DNA from: Pseudomonadota bacterium
GTDB taxonomy: Bacteria; Desulfobacterota; Desulfobacteria; Desulfobacterales; RPRI01
DNA length: 9,632 nucleotides
Direction of reading: 5' to 3'
NCBI GenBank assembly: GCA_018830925.1
Contig: JAHJRK010000542.1
Span: 1 to 9,632 of the forward strand
The notes beneath the pieces were generated by a model that did no database searches, was not told where the DNA came from, and saw nothing but the letters and a program-made list of their open reading frames with translations. Every line of letters starts with the position of its first letter. The first letter of the stretch is position 1. The position numbers were made by a program, and so were the translations under genes. Positions 1-6,802 of this stretch are shown in pieces.

Positions 1-457
1 GCCGCTTTGTGTCGATCAAAATCTCTTTTTCTATCGTTGCGATGTTTCCGTTCCACCACCTCTGCCAGGAATGGTCCCATACCGTCATTCGCAGAACCGC
101 TTTCCCGTCTGCAAGCCCCATCTTTGCGGGTTCGATAAGAATGTTTAAAAGATCCTCTTTATCTTGTCCGCCGCTGAAAAAACCTGCCTTTTGATACTCC
201 TTATCAACAAGGGGAATCTCTTTCCCGTCTTTTACGATCCCTATCCAGATCTTGCGCAAGCCCCTTTTTCCGTCTGAAACTGCAACCGGAAGATCTTTTG
301 AGGCGCCGATAGACATAGATACGGCCGGAATATCTGCTTTTATGACAGGTTTCTCACTCTCCAGGCATACAAGTAAAATCCATAAAACAGGCAATACGAC
401 TACAAGACATAACATCACAATAAAAATAACGTTCGAACCCAAAATCTTGCTTTTCAA
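1..457 (-). CDS. Probable membrane-anchored M23-family peptidase, N-terminal part (truncated by window edge)
   Basis: Open for 152 codons from a TTG at 457 to the window edge with no stop. The start is set by AAGGCGGA (complement of 467-474), 9 nt upstream; no ATG lies nearby. Residues about 11-32 are a strongly hydrophobic segment preceded by KSK, giving a signal anchor with the rest outside the cytoplasm. What follows is a beta-rich-looking region ending in DHSWQRWWNGN (residues 128-138) and ILIDT. From memory, deltaproteobacterial peptidoglycan metallopeptidases (LytM/M23) carry a similar N-terminal region with a W-rich 'WW.GN' motif and 'IDT' before the catalytic domain. The catalytic HxxxD/HxH motifs would lie beyond the edge and are not seen, so the coding call is firm but the peptidase call is inference. 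It is transcribed divergently from kdsA. Confidence 0.6.
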   Translation of the reverse strand, partial: MKSKILGSNVIFIVMLCLVVVLPVLWILLVCLESEKPVIKADIPAVSMSIGASKDLPVAVSDGKRGLRKIWIGIVKDGKEIPLVDKEYQKAGFFSGGQDKEDLLNILIEPAKMGLADGKAVLRMTVWDHSWQRWWNGNIATIEKEILIDTKR

Positions 458-553
458 TGTTATAAATCCGCCTTTCAAAATAAAATTTATGTGTAAATAG
501 CCATAACCTATTAACAGTTAACAAAAAGATAATCAAGGGCTCTTTTTCGTTTC

Positions 554-582
554 TTGACTTTTAAACCACTAACCTGTAGATA
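554..582 (+). promoter_or_regulatory. Possible sigma-70-type promoter for the kdsA operon
   Basis: TTGACT at 554-559 matches the -35 consensus at five of six positions. It is followed after 17 nt by TAGATA at 577-582, a weak -10 match. It lies in the 194-nt divergent spacer, about 70 nt before the kdsA start, where a promoter for the long plus-strand run is expected. On the other strand TTGATT (complement of 531-536) and TAATAG (complement of 508-513), also 17 nt apart, could serve the divergent gene, equally weakly. The palindrome TTAACAGTTAA (511-521) sits on that second candidate and could be an operator. All of this is inference from consensus matching. Confidence 0.3.
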
Positions 583-651
583 TTTGAAAACAAAGGATTA
601 CAATGCATGTAATGATCTTATTAACAGCCAGTAAATAATTGCGGAAGACCC

Positions 652-1470
652 ATGAAAAACAGCATTAAAGTAGGTAATATATCAATCGGAGGAGATAATC
701 CGCTGGTCATAATAGCAGGTCCGTGTGTCATTGAAGATAAAGAGACTACGCTATATATAGCGCGATATCTTAAGGAGCTTGCACAGAAACTTGATATATC
801 ACTGATATTCAAAGCTTCGTATGACAAGGCTAACCGAACATCCTTTGATTCCTTCAGAGGTCCCGGACTTGTCGCAGGGCTTCAGATTCTTGATCAGATC
901 AAAAAGGAGCTTGGTCTTATAATCCTGTCTGATGTTCATTCGGTAAGTGAAATTGAAAAAGCGGCCAGGGTTTTGGACATTATCCAGATACCTGCATTCC
1001 TGTGCAGGCAGACCGATTTCATACTGGAAATTGCAAGAGCGGGTAAGCCCGTTAATATTAAAAAAGGACAGTTTCTTGCCCCATGGGATATCGGAAATGT
1101 CGTTGAAAAGATAGCCTCAACAGGGAACAGGAATATCCTGATAACGGAACGCGGCGTGATGTTCGGATATAATAATCTTGTTGTTGATTTCAGAAGCATT
1201 CAAATAATGCAGGATACCGGCTACCCCGTTATCTTTGACGCTACTCACAGCATACAGCTCCCTGGCGGCGCCGGGAAAAGTTCCGGCGGTGATCGAAAAT
1301 TCGCGCCGGTTCTCGCAAAAGCCGCTGTTGCAGCCGGAGCCGACGGTATATTCATGGAGGTTCATCCGGATCCCGATAAGGCGCTTTGCGACGGGCCCAA
1401 TTCATTGCCTTTAGACGGACTTTATGACCTGATTCAAAGGCTGTTGGCTGTCAGAAAGGCGCTTTCTTGA
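652..1470 (+). CDS. kdsA: 3-deoxy-D-manno-octulosonate 8-phosphate synthase (KDO8P synthase)
   Basis: Condenses phosphoenolpyruvate with arabinose 5-phosphate to Kdo 8-phosphate, the committed step to the LPS inner-core sugar Kdo; cytoplasmic TIM barrel. The 272 residues match normal family length. Visible signatures are AGPCVIE (22-28), FKASYDKANR (53-62), RGPGL (69-73), IQIPAFLCRQTD (111-122), NIKKGQF (135-141), FDATHS (195-200) and EVHPDPDKALCDGP (236-249). Cys25, His199, Glu236 and Asp247 correspond to the metal ligands of the metal-dependent class; metal-independent enzymes such as E. coli have Asn at the Cys position. The CDGP motif at 246-249 is, as I recall, more typical of metal-independent enzymes, so the protein mixes features. 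ATG start with GGAAG at 643-647. First gene of the plus-strand run; a 102-nt spacer with no recognisable feature separates it from kdsC. Confidence 0.97.
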   Translation: MKNSIKVGNISIGGDNPLVIIAGPCVIEDKETTLYIARYLKELAQKLDISLIFKASYDKANRTSFDSFRGPGLVAGLQILDQIKKELGLIILSDVHSVSEIEKAARVLDIIQIPAFLCRQTDFILEIARAGKPVNIKKGQFLAPWDIGNVVEKIASTGNRNILITERGVMFGYNNLVVDFRSIQIMQDTGYPVIFDATHSIQLPGGAGKSSGGDRKFAPVLAKAAVAAGADGIFMEVHPDPDKALCDGPNSLPLDGLYDLIQRLLAVRKALS

Positions 1471-1572
1471 ACCGTACACTATATCCTGACTATCTTGTAA
1501 TGATATTTAAATACCGTTTTTTTTATGTACCGGGTGAAAAGATATTGCAGGAATACAGAGCAAAGGTGAACA

Positions 1573-2103
1573 ATGATTTTTAAAACATCTGATGCAGCGG
1601 AAAAACTTGAAAAGGTTAAAATATTACTCCTCGATGTCGACGGAGTGATGACGGACGGAAGTATCATTTATAATGACAGCGGAGATGAAATCAAGTCTTT
1701 TTGCGTAAAAGACGGCCTCGGCATCAGGCTTTTGATGAATGCAGGAATAAAAACAGGAGTTGTAACCGGAAGAAGTTCGGAAGCGCTCCATCACAGATGC
1801 AAAAATCTTCGTATTGAGTACATATTCGACGGAATATTAAACAAGGCAAAAATTCTCGATAAGATAATAGAAATGACCGGCATTCAAGCCTCCGAAATCG
1901 CATACATGGGTGATGATCTTCCTGATATTCCCATTATGAGGGGAGTCGGAATTCCGATAGCCGTTGCCGATGCACATGAAAGCGTGATTGAAACAGCCTG
2001 CATTGTCACTTCGGCAAAAGGCGGGAACGGAGCAATCAGGGAGGTGTGCGAAGCGATACTGAAAGCGCAGGGGCATTGGGAGTCTGTTTTAAACAGGTTA
2101 TAA
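1573..2103 (+). CDS. kdsC: 3-deoxy-D-manno-octulosonate 8-phosphate phosphatase (HAD family)
   Basis: Dephosphorylates Kdo 8-phosphate to Kdo, the step after KdsA. It is a small cap-less HAD phosphatase that in known relatives is a homotetramer. At 176 residues it is of usual length. HAD motif I is DVDGVMTDG (21-29) with nucleophile Asp21 and Asp23; motif II is VVTGRSS (63-69) with Thr65; motif III is Lys91; motif IV is YMGDDLPD (111-118) with Asp114/Asp115. The C-terminal KGGNGAIREVCEAIL matches the KdsC tail that reaches into a neighbouring subunit's active site. ATG start behind AAGGTGA (1564-1570). Three nucleotides separate its stop from lptC. Enterobacterial kdsC lies in the same position before lptC, which supports the call. 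The kdsA-kdsC spacer (1471-1572) has a T8 run at 1517-1524 but no convincing hairpin. Confidence 0.96.
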   Translation: MIFKTSDAAEKLEKVKILLLDVDGVMTDGSIIYNDSGDEIKSFCVKDGLGIRLLMNAGIKTGVVTGRSSEALHHRCKNLRIEYIFDGILNKAKILDKIIEMTGIQASEIAYMGDDLPDIPIMRGVGIPIAVADAHESVIETACIVTSAKGGNGAIREVCEAILKAQGHWESVLNRL

Positions 2104-2106
2104 AAA

Positions 2107-2691
2107 ATGTTTATAATAAATAAATTCAGCAACAGGAAAATTAAAATTATTTTAATATCGGTAATAGCAGTTACCATCTCTGTTACTGTTGCTGTATTCA
2201 TCGGATACCGTTATATTTCAAAAAATCCTGAAAAGATCATTCCGCTTGTTCTTGACGGATCAAGCATATCAATAGAAAAAATACATCAAACTTCGACAAA
2301 AAACGGCGTTGTTGAATGGAGTCTAGAGGCAAGTTCGGCACGTTACAGTGAAGATAAAAAAGAGGCTTCTTTTGAAGATCTGTCCGTCACATTTTTTACG
2401 AAAGAGAATCTGAAAATCCATCTTACTGCCGACAAAGGCATATTAAAGACCGAATCAAACGACATTGAAGTAAGAGGCAACATAACGGTAAAAAACGGGG
2501 ATTATGTCCTGAAAACAGGGAAAATAAATTACGATAATAAAAAACGTACTATATTCTCCAAGGTGCCGGTTGAAATTTCCGGCAAGTCCCTGAACCTTGT
2601 TGCCGATTCCATGACTATATATCTTAACACAAACAAAGCCGAGTTGAGCGGTAAAGTGGAAGGAATAATCGGTGATGATATTTCATTATAA
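2107..2691 (+). CDS. lptC: LPS export ABC transporter periplasmic protein LptC
   Basis: Bitopic inner-membrane protein that takes LPS from LptBFG and passes it to LptA. Residues 1-12 are short and basic, about 13-33 form one transmembrane helix, and the rest is a beta-jellyroll-like periplasmic domain with alternating hydrophobic strands (for example VVEWSLEASSARYSEDKKEA around 68-87, and DIEVRGNITVKNGDYVLKT). The repeated 'GNITV / GKV' strand pattern is typical of the LptC/LptA (OstA) fold. Its 194 residues compare with about 191 in E. coli. The start lies 3 nt after kdsC's stop with only a weak AGG upstream, so translation is probably coupled. Its 3' end overlaps the lptA start by 17 nt. 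Sequence alone is low-identity for this family; position between kdsC and lptA/lptB makes the call strong. Confidence 0.9.
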   Translation: MFIINKFSNRKIKIILISVIAVTISVTVAVFIGYRYISKNPEKIIPLVLDGSSISIEKIHQTSTKNGVVEWSLEASSARYSEDKKEASFEDLSVTFFTKENLKIHLTADKGILKTESNDIEVRGNITVKNGDYVLKTGKINYDNKKRTIFSKVPVEISGKSLNLVADSMTIYLNTNKAELSGKVEGIIGDDISL

Positions 2692-3316
2692 AAAACTGCG
2701 TTGTCTTCACCTAACCCCGATAAACGGTACTCTTTTCAGTACCCCCTTGAGGGGCAGAAAAACGCAGGAAATAATCTCTTACTTACTAATCTGTTGTTTT
2801 GCGGCTTTTCTGTTATTTTTATTTAATCCTGATTACATTTTTGCAGCCGACAGAATACAAAAACAAAAGAAAGAAGACGGTGGAAACAAAATTCATATAA
2901 CAGCCGACAGGCTGATCGCGGAACGTAATTCAAATAATGCCGAATTCATCGGAAACGTCAGGGCTGTCCAGGAGACGACAGTTATCACTTCTGAAAAATT
3001 GAAGATTTTCTATAAAAACGACTCACCCGGCATAAAGGATAATTCAAAAGGGGAGGAATCGATAAAAGAAATTATCGCAACCGGAAATGTAAAAATATTG
3101 TTTGACGATAAAATTGCCGAAACTCAGCAGGCTGTTTATACGACTGAAACCCGGATACTGGTGTTAAACGGCCCGGATTCAAAAGTTACCAGCGGGAAGA
3201 ATATTATATCCGGGTCAAAAATAACCTTTTTCAGGGATGACGGGCGTGTTAAAGTGGAGGGAAGCGGAAACAGGCGTGTCGAAGCTTTCTTTGAATCAGG
3301 AGGAAAAGGACTTTAA
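2675..3316 (+). CDS. lptA: LPS transport periplasmic protein LptA (OstA-like), with a repeat inserted in its signal peptide
   Basis: Periplasmic bridge protein that polymerises between LptC and the outer-membrane LptD. The mature part (NKIHITADRL, FIGNVRAVQ, EIIATGNVKI, SGSKITFFRDDGRVKVEGSG) shows the repeating 'GNV/GSKI' beta-strands of the OstA domain. The start is ATG 2675, or GTG 2672 immediately before it; both are served by GGAAGGA at 2658-2664, and both lie inside the end of lptC. The leader is odd: about 57 residues to a likely cleavage after IFA, against about 27 in E. coli. Residues 13-38 (LTPINGTLFSTPLRG, then KTQEIISYLL) are encoded by an inverted, shortened copy of the repeat also found at 6055 and 7696. 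Without them the leader reads MIFHYKKLRCLH followed by ICCFAAFLLFLF, an ordinary signal peptide. The only later in-frame start is a TTG inside the repeat with no ribosome site, so the repeat is probably translated. Confidence 0.88.
   Translation: MIFHYKKLRCLHLTPINGTLFSTPLRGRKTQEIISYLLICCFAAFLLFLFNPDYIFAADRIQKQKKEDGGNKIHITADRLIAERNSNNAEFIGNVRAVQETTVITSEKLKIFYKNDSPGIKDNSKGEESIKEIIATGNVKILFDDKIAETQQAVYTTETRILVLNGPDSKVTSGKNIISGSKITFFRDDGRVKVEGSGNRRVEAFFESGGKGL
2711..2790 (-). repeat. Repeat copy A: inverted, shortened copy inside lptA
   Basis: Read on the minus strand this 80-nt stretch matches the inner part of copies B (6055-6285) and C (7696-7952): AGTAAGTAAGAGATTATTTC, CTGCGTTTTT, then CCCCTCAAGGGGGTACTGAA and CGTTTATCGGGGTTAG. 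Compared with B it lacks a net 30 nt: the 3' arm of the hairpin (6146-6178 in B) is replaced by CTG, so copy A cannot form the long stem. Outer flanks of B and C are also absent. The loss is ten codons, leaving the frame through lptA intact. It lies at residues 13-38 of LptA. Confidence 0.9.
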
Positions 3317-4039
3317 ATGGCAAAACTGCTTCTTGATAAACTCGTTAAAATTTACAGGGGTAAGAAGGTTGTTGATTCTGTTTGCCTTGATATCGGAAGC
3401 GGCGGCGTATTCGGACTTCTGGGCCCGAACGGAGCAGGAAAAACAACAACTTTTTACATGACTATTGGAATGATAAAGCCCGATGAGGGAAGAGTCTTTA
3501 TTGATGACGAAGATATTACCGATTCTCCGATGTACATCAGAGCCCGGAAAGGATTGGGTTATCTTCCTCAGGAACCTTCAATATTCAGAAAGCTTACGGC
3601 AAGACAGAATGTAATGGCGATTTTGGAAATGCAGAACATAACCGCGCAGGAACAGAACGAACGCGCAGACAGGCTGCTTGATGAACTAGGCATAAGGCAT
3701 CTTTCGGATCAGAAAGCGGCGCTTCTTTCGGGAGGCGAAAAAAGGCGTCTTGAAATATCACGCGCGCTTGCCACCGATCCGGCCTTTATTCTTCTGGATG
3801 AGCCCTTTGCAGGAATAGATCCGCTGGCTGTAATAGACATCAAGAATATAATAGGACATCTTAAAAAACGCGGTATAGGAGTGCTCATTTCCGATCACAA
3901 TGTAAGAGAAACCCTTGGGGTATGCGACATGGCATACATATTAAATGAAGGAAAAATAATTGAATCGGGTGACCCCGGAAAAATTGCATCCAGTGAAATT
4001 GCACGACGCATATATTTAGGAGATGAATTTAGACTGTAA
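3317..4039 (+). CDS. lptB: LPS export ABC transporter ATP-binding protein LptB
   Basis: Cytoplasmic ATPase that, with membrane subunits LptF/LptG (not in this window), powers LPS extraction to the Lpt bridge. The 240 residues match E. coli length and it is recognisable along its whole length. Walker A is GPNGAGKT (36-43), the Q-loop is LPQE (83-86), the ABC signature is LSGGEKRR (137-144), Walker B is FILLDEP (157-163), and the switch is ISDHNVRETL (191-200) with His194. The LptB-typical YLPQE.SIFR.L segment and the C-terminal YLGDEFRL ending are both present. ATG directly follows the lptA stop, with AGGAGG (3298-3303) and AAAAGGA (3304-3310) upstream. The stop is one nucleotide before the rpoN start, so translation is probably coupled on both sides. 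Confidence 0.98.
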   Translation: MAKLLLDKLVKIYRGKKVVDSVCLDIGSGGVFGLLGPNGAGKTTTFYMTIGMIKPDEGRVFIDDEDITDSPMYIRARKGLGYLPQEPSIFRKLTARQNVMAILEMQNITAQEQNERADRLLDELGIRHLSDQKAALLSGGEKRRLEISRALATDPAFILLDEPFAGIDPLAVIDIKNIIGHLKKRGIGVLISDHNVRETLGVCDMAYILNEGKIIESGDPGKIASSEIARRIYLGDEFRL

Positions 4040-4040
4040 T

Positions 4041-5477
4041 ATGGCTCTTGAATTCAAGCAACAACTTAAACTTTCACAGCAGCTGGTCATGACTCCGCAG
4101 CTTCAGATGGCTATCAAGCTTCTGCAGCTTTCACGTCTTGAGCTTATAGATACAATCCGCCAGGAGCTGGAGTCGAACCCGGTGCTGGAGGAGATTCAGG
4201 ATTCCGCTTCCGATGATTCGGCAGCCGAACAGTCTGACAATAAAATTCAACAGGAACCTTCCGTAACACAGGAAATAAAAATAGGGGAAAAAATCAATCA
4301 GGATATCGACTGGAACAATTATATTGATGAATACAACGCTCCGGGAAAAATTCATTTTGAAACGGAAAACAAAGAGAATCCAAACTATGAGGCTTTTGTA
4401 TCCCGCGCCGAATCCTTAAAAGACCATCTCCTCTGGCAGCTTCTGATGACAGGAACGATAAAAGAGGAGGAAGAGATAGGAAGTTTGATTATCGGAAACC
4501 TCAATTCTGACGGATATCTGGATGTTTCGGTTGAAGATATATCCAAAAACAGCAACTCTGAAACCGACAAGGTTGAAAAGGTTCTGGCGCTGATACAAAC
4601 TTTTGATCCTTCAGGAGTTTGTGCAAGAAATCTCGGCGAATCTCTTCTCATCCAGGCAAAGCAGCTTGGGCTGGACAACTCTGTTGTAACCGATATCATT
4701 CGACATCACCTTAATCATCTCGAAAACAGAAATTACAAGGCTATAGCAAGGGCGCTTAAAGCAGACTACAACGATATCATAACAGCCGTAAATATTATAA
4801 AAGGGCTGGAACCGAAACCAGGGCGGAAGTTTTCGGATGAGGAGCATCTGTACATAACCCCCGACATTTATGTATACAAACTGGAAAATGATTTTGTGAT
4901 AGTGTTAAACGATGACGGAATACCCAGACTAAGGGTTAATTCATACTATAAGAACACCATGAACAAAGGCGGAACAATAACCAAAGAGGCTAAAGAATAC
5001 ATTCATGAAAAAATGCGTTCTGCTGCATGGTTGATAAAGAGCATTCACCAGCGCCAGAAAACGATTTACAGGGTCATGGAAAGCATTCTAAAATTTCAGC
5101 GGGAATTTTTTGAGAAAGGAATAACTTCTATGAGGCCCATGGTGCTGAGGGATGTTGCACAGGATATCGAAATGCACGAATCGACTATAAGCAGAGTCAC
5201 AACAAATAAATACGCTTTTACGCCGCAGGGAATATTTGAATTGAAATATTTCTTTAATAGTTCTATAAACAGGACTAATGGAGAAGCTCTTGCATCTACA
5301 GGCGTTCAGGAAATGATAAAAAAAATTATTGAAAATGAGGACCACAAAAAACCTTACAGCGATGACAAACTCTCCGAAATTCTTATGAAGTCTAATATAA
5401 ATATTGCCAGAAGAACCGTGGCAAAATACAGAGAAACGCTAAAGATACTATCTTCAAACAAACGCAAACAGCCCTAA
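4041..5477 (+). CDS. rpoN: RNA polymerase sigma-54 factor
   Basis: Alternative sigma factor recognising -24/-12 promoters and needing AAA+ activators. Region I, MALEFKQQLKLSQQLVMTPQ and onwards to about residue 50, is the glutamine/leucine-rich activator-responsive segment. An acidic, low-complexity region II follows (about 50-100), then the core-binding domain (about 115-310), a helix-turn-helix region for the -12 element (about 367-387, DVAQDIEMHESTISR) and the RpoN box ARRTVAKYRE (456-465) for the -24 element. The 478 residues match the family. I chose ATG 4041 because the family begins MALEFKQ; an upstream in-frame ATG at 4023 would add six unconserved residues and has no ribosome site of its own. 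No strong Shine-Dalgarno precedes 4041, which follows the lptB stop by one base, so translational coupling is likely. A perfect AAAGGAGG for hpf overlaps its stop. Confidence 0.98.
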   Translation: MALEFKQQLKLSQQLVMTPQLQMAIKLLQLSRLELIDTIRQELESNPVLEEIQDSASDDSAAEQSDNKIQQEPSVTQEIKIGEKINQDIDWNNYIDEYNAPGKIHFETENKENPNYEAFVSRAESLKDHLLWQLLMTGTIKEEEEIGSLIIGNLNSDGYLDVSVEDISKNSNSETDKVEKVLALIQTFDPSGVCARNLGESLLIQAKQLGLDNSVVTDIIRHHLNHLENRNYKAIARALKADYNDIITAVNIIKGLEPKPGRKFSDEEHLYITPDIYVYKLENDFVIVLNDDGIPRLRVNSYYKNTMNKGGTITKEAKEYIHEKMRSAAWLIKSIHQRQKTIYRVMESILKFQREFFEKGITSMRPMVLRDVAQDIEMHESTISRVTTNKYAFTPQGIFELKYFFNSSINRTNGEALASTGVQEMIKKIIENEDHKKPYSDDKLSEILMKSNINIARRTVAKYRETLKILSSNKRKQP

Positions 5478-5491
5478 AGGAGGATTTCAGC

Positions 5492-6022
5492 ATGCAAACA
5501 TCCGTTACTTTTAAAAATCTTGATCCTTCTGACAATCTCAAATCGTATATTGGCGAAAAACTGGACAAACTTGATAAATTCCTTGACAACCCGGCAGAGG
5601 CTACCGTGGTTCTTTCGATTGAAAAATTCCGTCATATTGCCGAAGTAAATATTACGGGAGACAGGTTAAACATATTTGGAAAGGAAGAAACAAGCGATAT
5701 GTACGCAGCTATCGATATGGTGCTCGATAAGCTTGAGAAGCAGATAAAGAAAAACAAGCAGAAAACACGCAAACGGAGGATTGCTCCTAAAGACAAATTG
5801 ATAACAGCAAGCAGGGAGAACAGCTATCCGGAAGAATCGAATACAGGAGAGATAAAAGTCCGGAATATAGAATACAAACCGATGGATATTGAGGAAGCTG
5901 TGATGCAGATGGACCTTGTAAATGATAATTTCCTTGTTTTCACAAATTCGCGGACAGATAAAATCAATGTGCTTTACCGGAGAAAAGACGGTGATTACGG
6001 CTTGATTCAGCCCACAACCTGA
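5492..6022 (+). CDS. hpf: Long-form ribosome hibernation promoting factor (HPF/RaiA family)
   Basis: Binds the small ribosomal subunit at the mRNA/tRNA channel and, in the long form, dimerises through its C-terminus to make 100S hibernating ribosomes. The N-terminal domain (about 1-95, MQTSVTFKNLDPSDNLKSYI onward) is the beta-alpha-beta HPF fold and ends in a very basic stretch (KKNKQKTRKRR, 86-96). A linker follows (about 97-125), then the C-terminal domain KPMDIEEAVMQMDLVNDNF (129-147) and VLYRRKDGDYGLIQP (160-174). At 176 residues it is the long type, unlike the roughly 95-residue E. coli HPF encoded at the same place after rpoN. ATG start with AAAGGAGG at 5476-5483, 8 nt spacing, the strongest ribosome site in the window, suggesting high translation. 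The 304-nt gap after it is filled by repeat copy B. Confidence 0.97.
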   Translation: MQTSVTFKNLDPSDNLKSYIGEKLDKLDKFLDNPAEATVVLSIEKFRHIAEVNITGDRLNIFGKEETSDMYAAIDMVLDKLEKQIKKNKQKTRKRRIAPKDKLITASRENSYPEESNTGEIKVRNIEYKPMDIEEAVMQMDLVNDNFLVFTNSRTDKINVLYRRKDGDYGLIQPTT

Positions 6023-6054
6023 AAAAATGTTCCGGAAGAACCAAATATATATTT

Positions 6055-6285
6055 ATAGTATAGGTATTTCCTTTTTGGACGCGGATAAACGCAGAAGTTT
6101 AGACTGAAAACTGTTAGTAAGTAAGAGATTATTTCCTGCGTTTTTCCGGCAGGAAATAATCTTGTAAACTTACTTACACCCCTCAAGGGGGTACTGAAAA
6201 GAGTCCCGTTTATCTGGGTTAGGCTGTCCACCATACTGTTTGGCGGATTAGCTAACAGCCTATCTATCTGCGGATATCGGCGAGA
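6055..6285 (+). repeat. Repeat copy B: long MITE-like element between hpf and ptsN
   Basis: Similar to copy C (7696-7952) from ATAGTATAGG to the CGGATATCGGCGA end, including a perfectly identical 84-nt block (6092-6175 versus 7732-7815). Near the ends GGACGCGGATAAACGCAGA (6077-6095) and TCTGCGGATATCGGCGAGA (6267-6285) form an imperfect inverted repeat (about 13 of 17 positions pair), like degenerate terminal repeats. It contains a long hairpin (6117-6177), then CCCCTCAAGGGG and GTACTGAAAA. No transposase is encoded. The minus strand carries an uninterrupted reading frame (LTQINGTLFSTPLRG, then KTQEIISYLL) with no ribosome site. Outside the repeat, the 304-nt hpf-ptsN gap holds only a short palindrome TTCCGGAA (6030-6037) and a TATAAT (6313-6318) just before ptsN. 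Confidence 0.9.
6117..6177 (+). other. Strong RNA hairpin within repeat copy B
   Basis: ATTATTTCCTGC (6128-6139) pairs perfectly with GCAGGAAATAAT (6149-6160) around the 9-nt loop GTTTTTCCG. Three more pairs (6125-6127 with 6161-6163, one of them G-U) and an outer 8-bp stem GTAAGTAA/TTACTTAC (6117-6124 with 6170-6177) extend it past a 6-nt bulge on the 3' side. There is no T-run after it, so it is not a standard intrinsic terminator. In an operon transcript it would lie between hpf and ptsN and could block exonucleases or guide RNA cleavage; that role is inference. Confidence 0.75.
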
Positions 6286-6326
6286 ATCTGCGCCCTAATA
6301 TAAACTATTGGATATAATGGTATAAA

Positions 6327-6785
6327 ATGAAAATTCTCGACGTATTACGAAAAGAAACGATTATTACCGACCTGAAATCGCAAAATAAAAAAGGGGTTAT
6401 TGAGGAGCTTGCTGCTTCTGTTTCACAAATAACAGGAACAAGCAGCAGGGAGCTTGTTCAGGTTCTTCTTGAGAGGGAACGTCTTGGAAGCACCGGGATA
6501 GGCGGGGGAATAGGAATTCCCCACGGAAAACTTGCAAATCTCGAATCCCTTATCATGGGTTTCGGTTTAAGTCGTATAGGCGTGGATTTTGAGTCGATGG
6601 ATGGGCGGCCAACTCATCTTTTTTTCCTTCTTATCACACCCGAAAATTCAACTGGTCTGCATTTGAAGTTTCTCGCACGGATTTCAAGGATTCTGAAAAA
6701 TGATTCCTTCAAAAAGAAGCTCATGAAAGCCGCCAGCAGTGATGAAGTTTACTCTATTATCGGGGAAGTTGATGAAGATTTTTAA
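6327..6785 (+). CDS. ptsN: PTS IIA-like nitrogen regulatory protein PtsN (EIIA-Ntr)
   Basis: Phosphoryl acceptor of the nitrogen-related regulatory PTS; it receives phosphate from an HPr-like protein and regulates targets by binding rather than transporting sugar. The 152 residues form a single PTS EIIA type-2 (fructose/mannitol fold) domain. The active-site His66 lies in GIGIPHGKL (61-69), with ERERLGSTGIGGG before it (50-61) and the family strand FFLLITPENSTGLHLKFL after it. Residues and length agree with E. coli PtsN, as does the position after rpoN-hpf and before rapZ. ATG 6327 lacks a good Shine-Dalgarno; TATAAT at 6313-6318 lies just upstream, so a nearly leaderless transcript is possible. 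Alternatively it is translated weakly from the operon RNA. Repeat copy B separates it from hpf; the gap to rapZ is 17 nt. Confidence 0.95.
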   Translation: MKILDVLRKETIITDLKSQNKKGVIEELAASVSQITGTSSRELVQVLLERERLGSTGIGGGIGIPHGKLANLESLIMGFGLSRIGVDFESMDGRPTHLFFLLITPENSTGLHLKFLARISRILKNDSFKKKLMKAASSDEVYSIIGEVDEDF

Positions 6786-6802
6786 AAGAAGCCCTTTTTG
6801 AC

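Noticed and set aside
252..500. Plus-strand 82-codon open frame near the left edge
   Set aside because: It lies opposite the minus-strand gene, which has a good ribosome site, signal anchor and a longer uninterrupted frame.
1471..1572. Possible terminator or small gene in the kdsA-kdsC spacer
   Set aside because: There is a T8 run at 1517-1524, but no stable stem directly before it and no small frame with a ribosome site.
4023..4040. Upstream ATG adding six residues (MNLDCN) to RpoN
   Set aside because: The family starts at MALEFKQ; the upstream ATG overlaps the only AGGAG and has no site of its own.
6117..6177. Intrinsic terminator between hpf and ptsN
   Set aside because: The hairpin is strong but is followed by ACCCCTCAAGGGG rather than a T-run. 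The T5 present is in the loop.
6007..6234. Minus-strand 75-codon open frame starting inside repeat copy B
   Set aside because: It is the open frame of the repeat itself, has no ribosome site, and runs into the end of hpf. Treated as a property of the repeat, not a gene.
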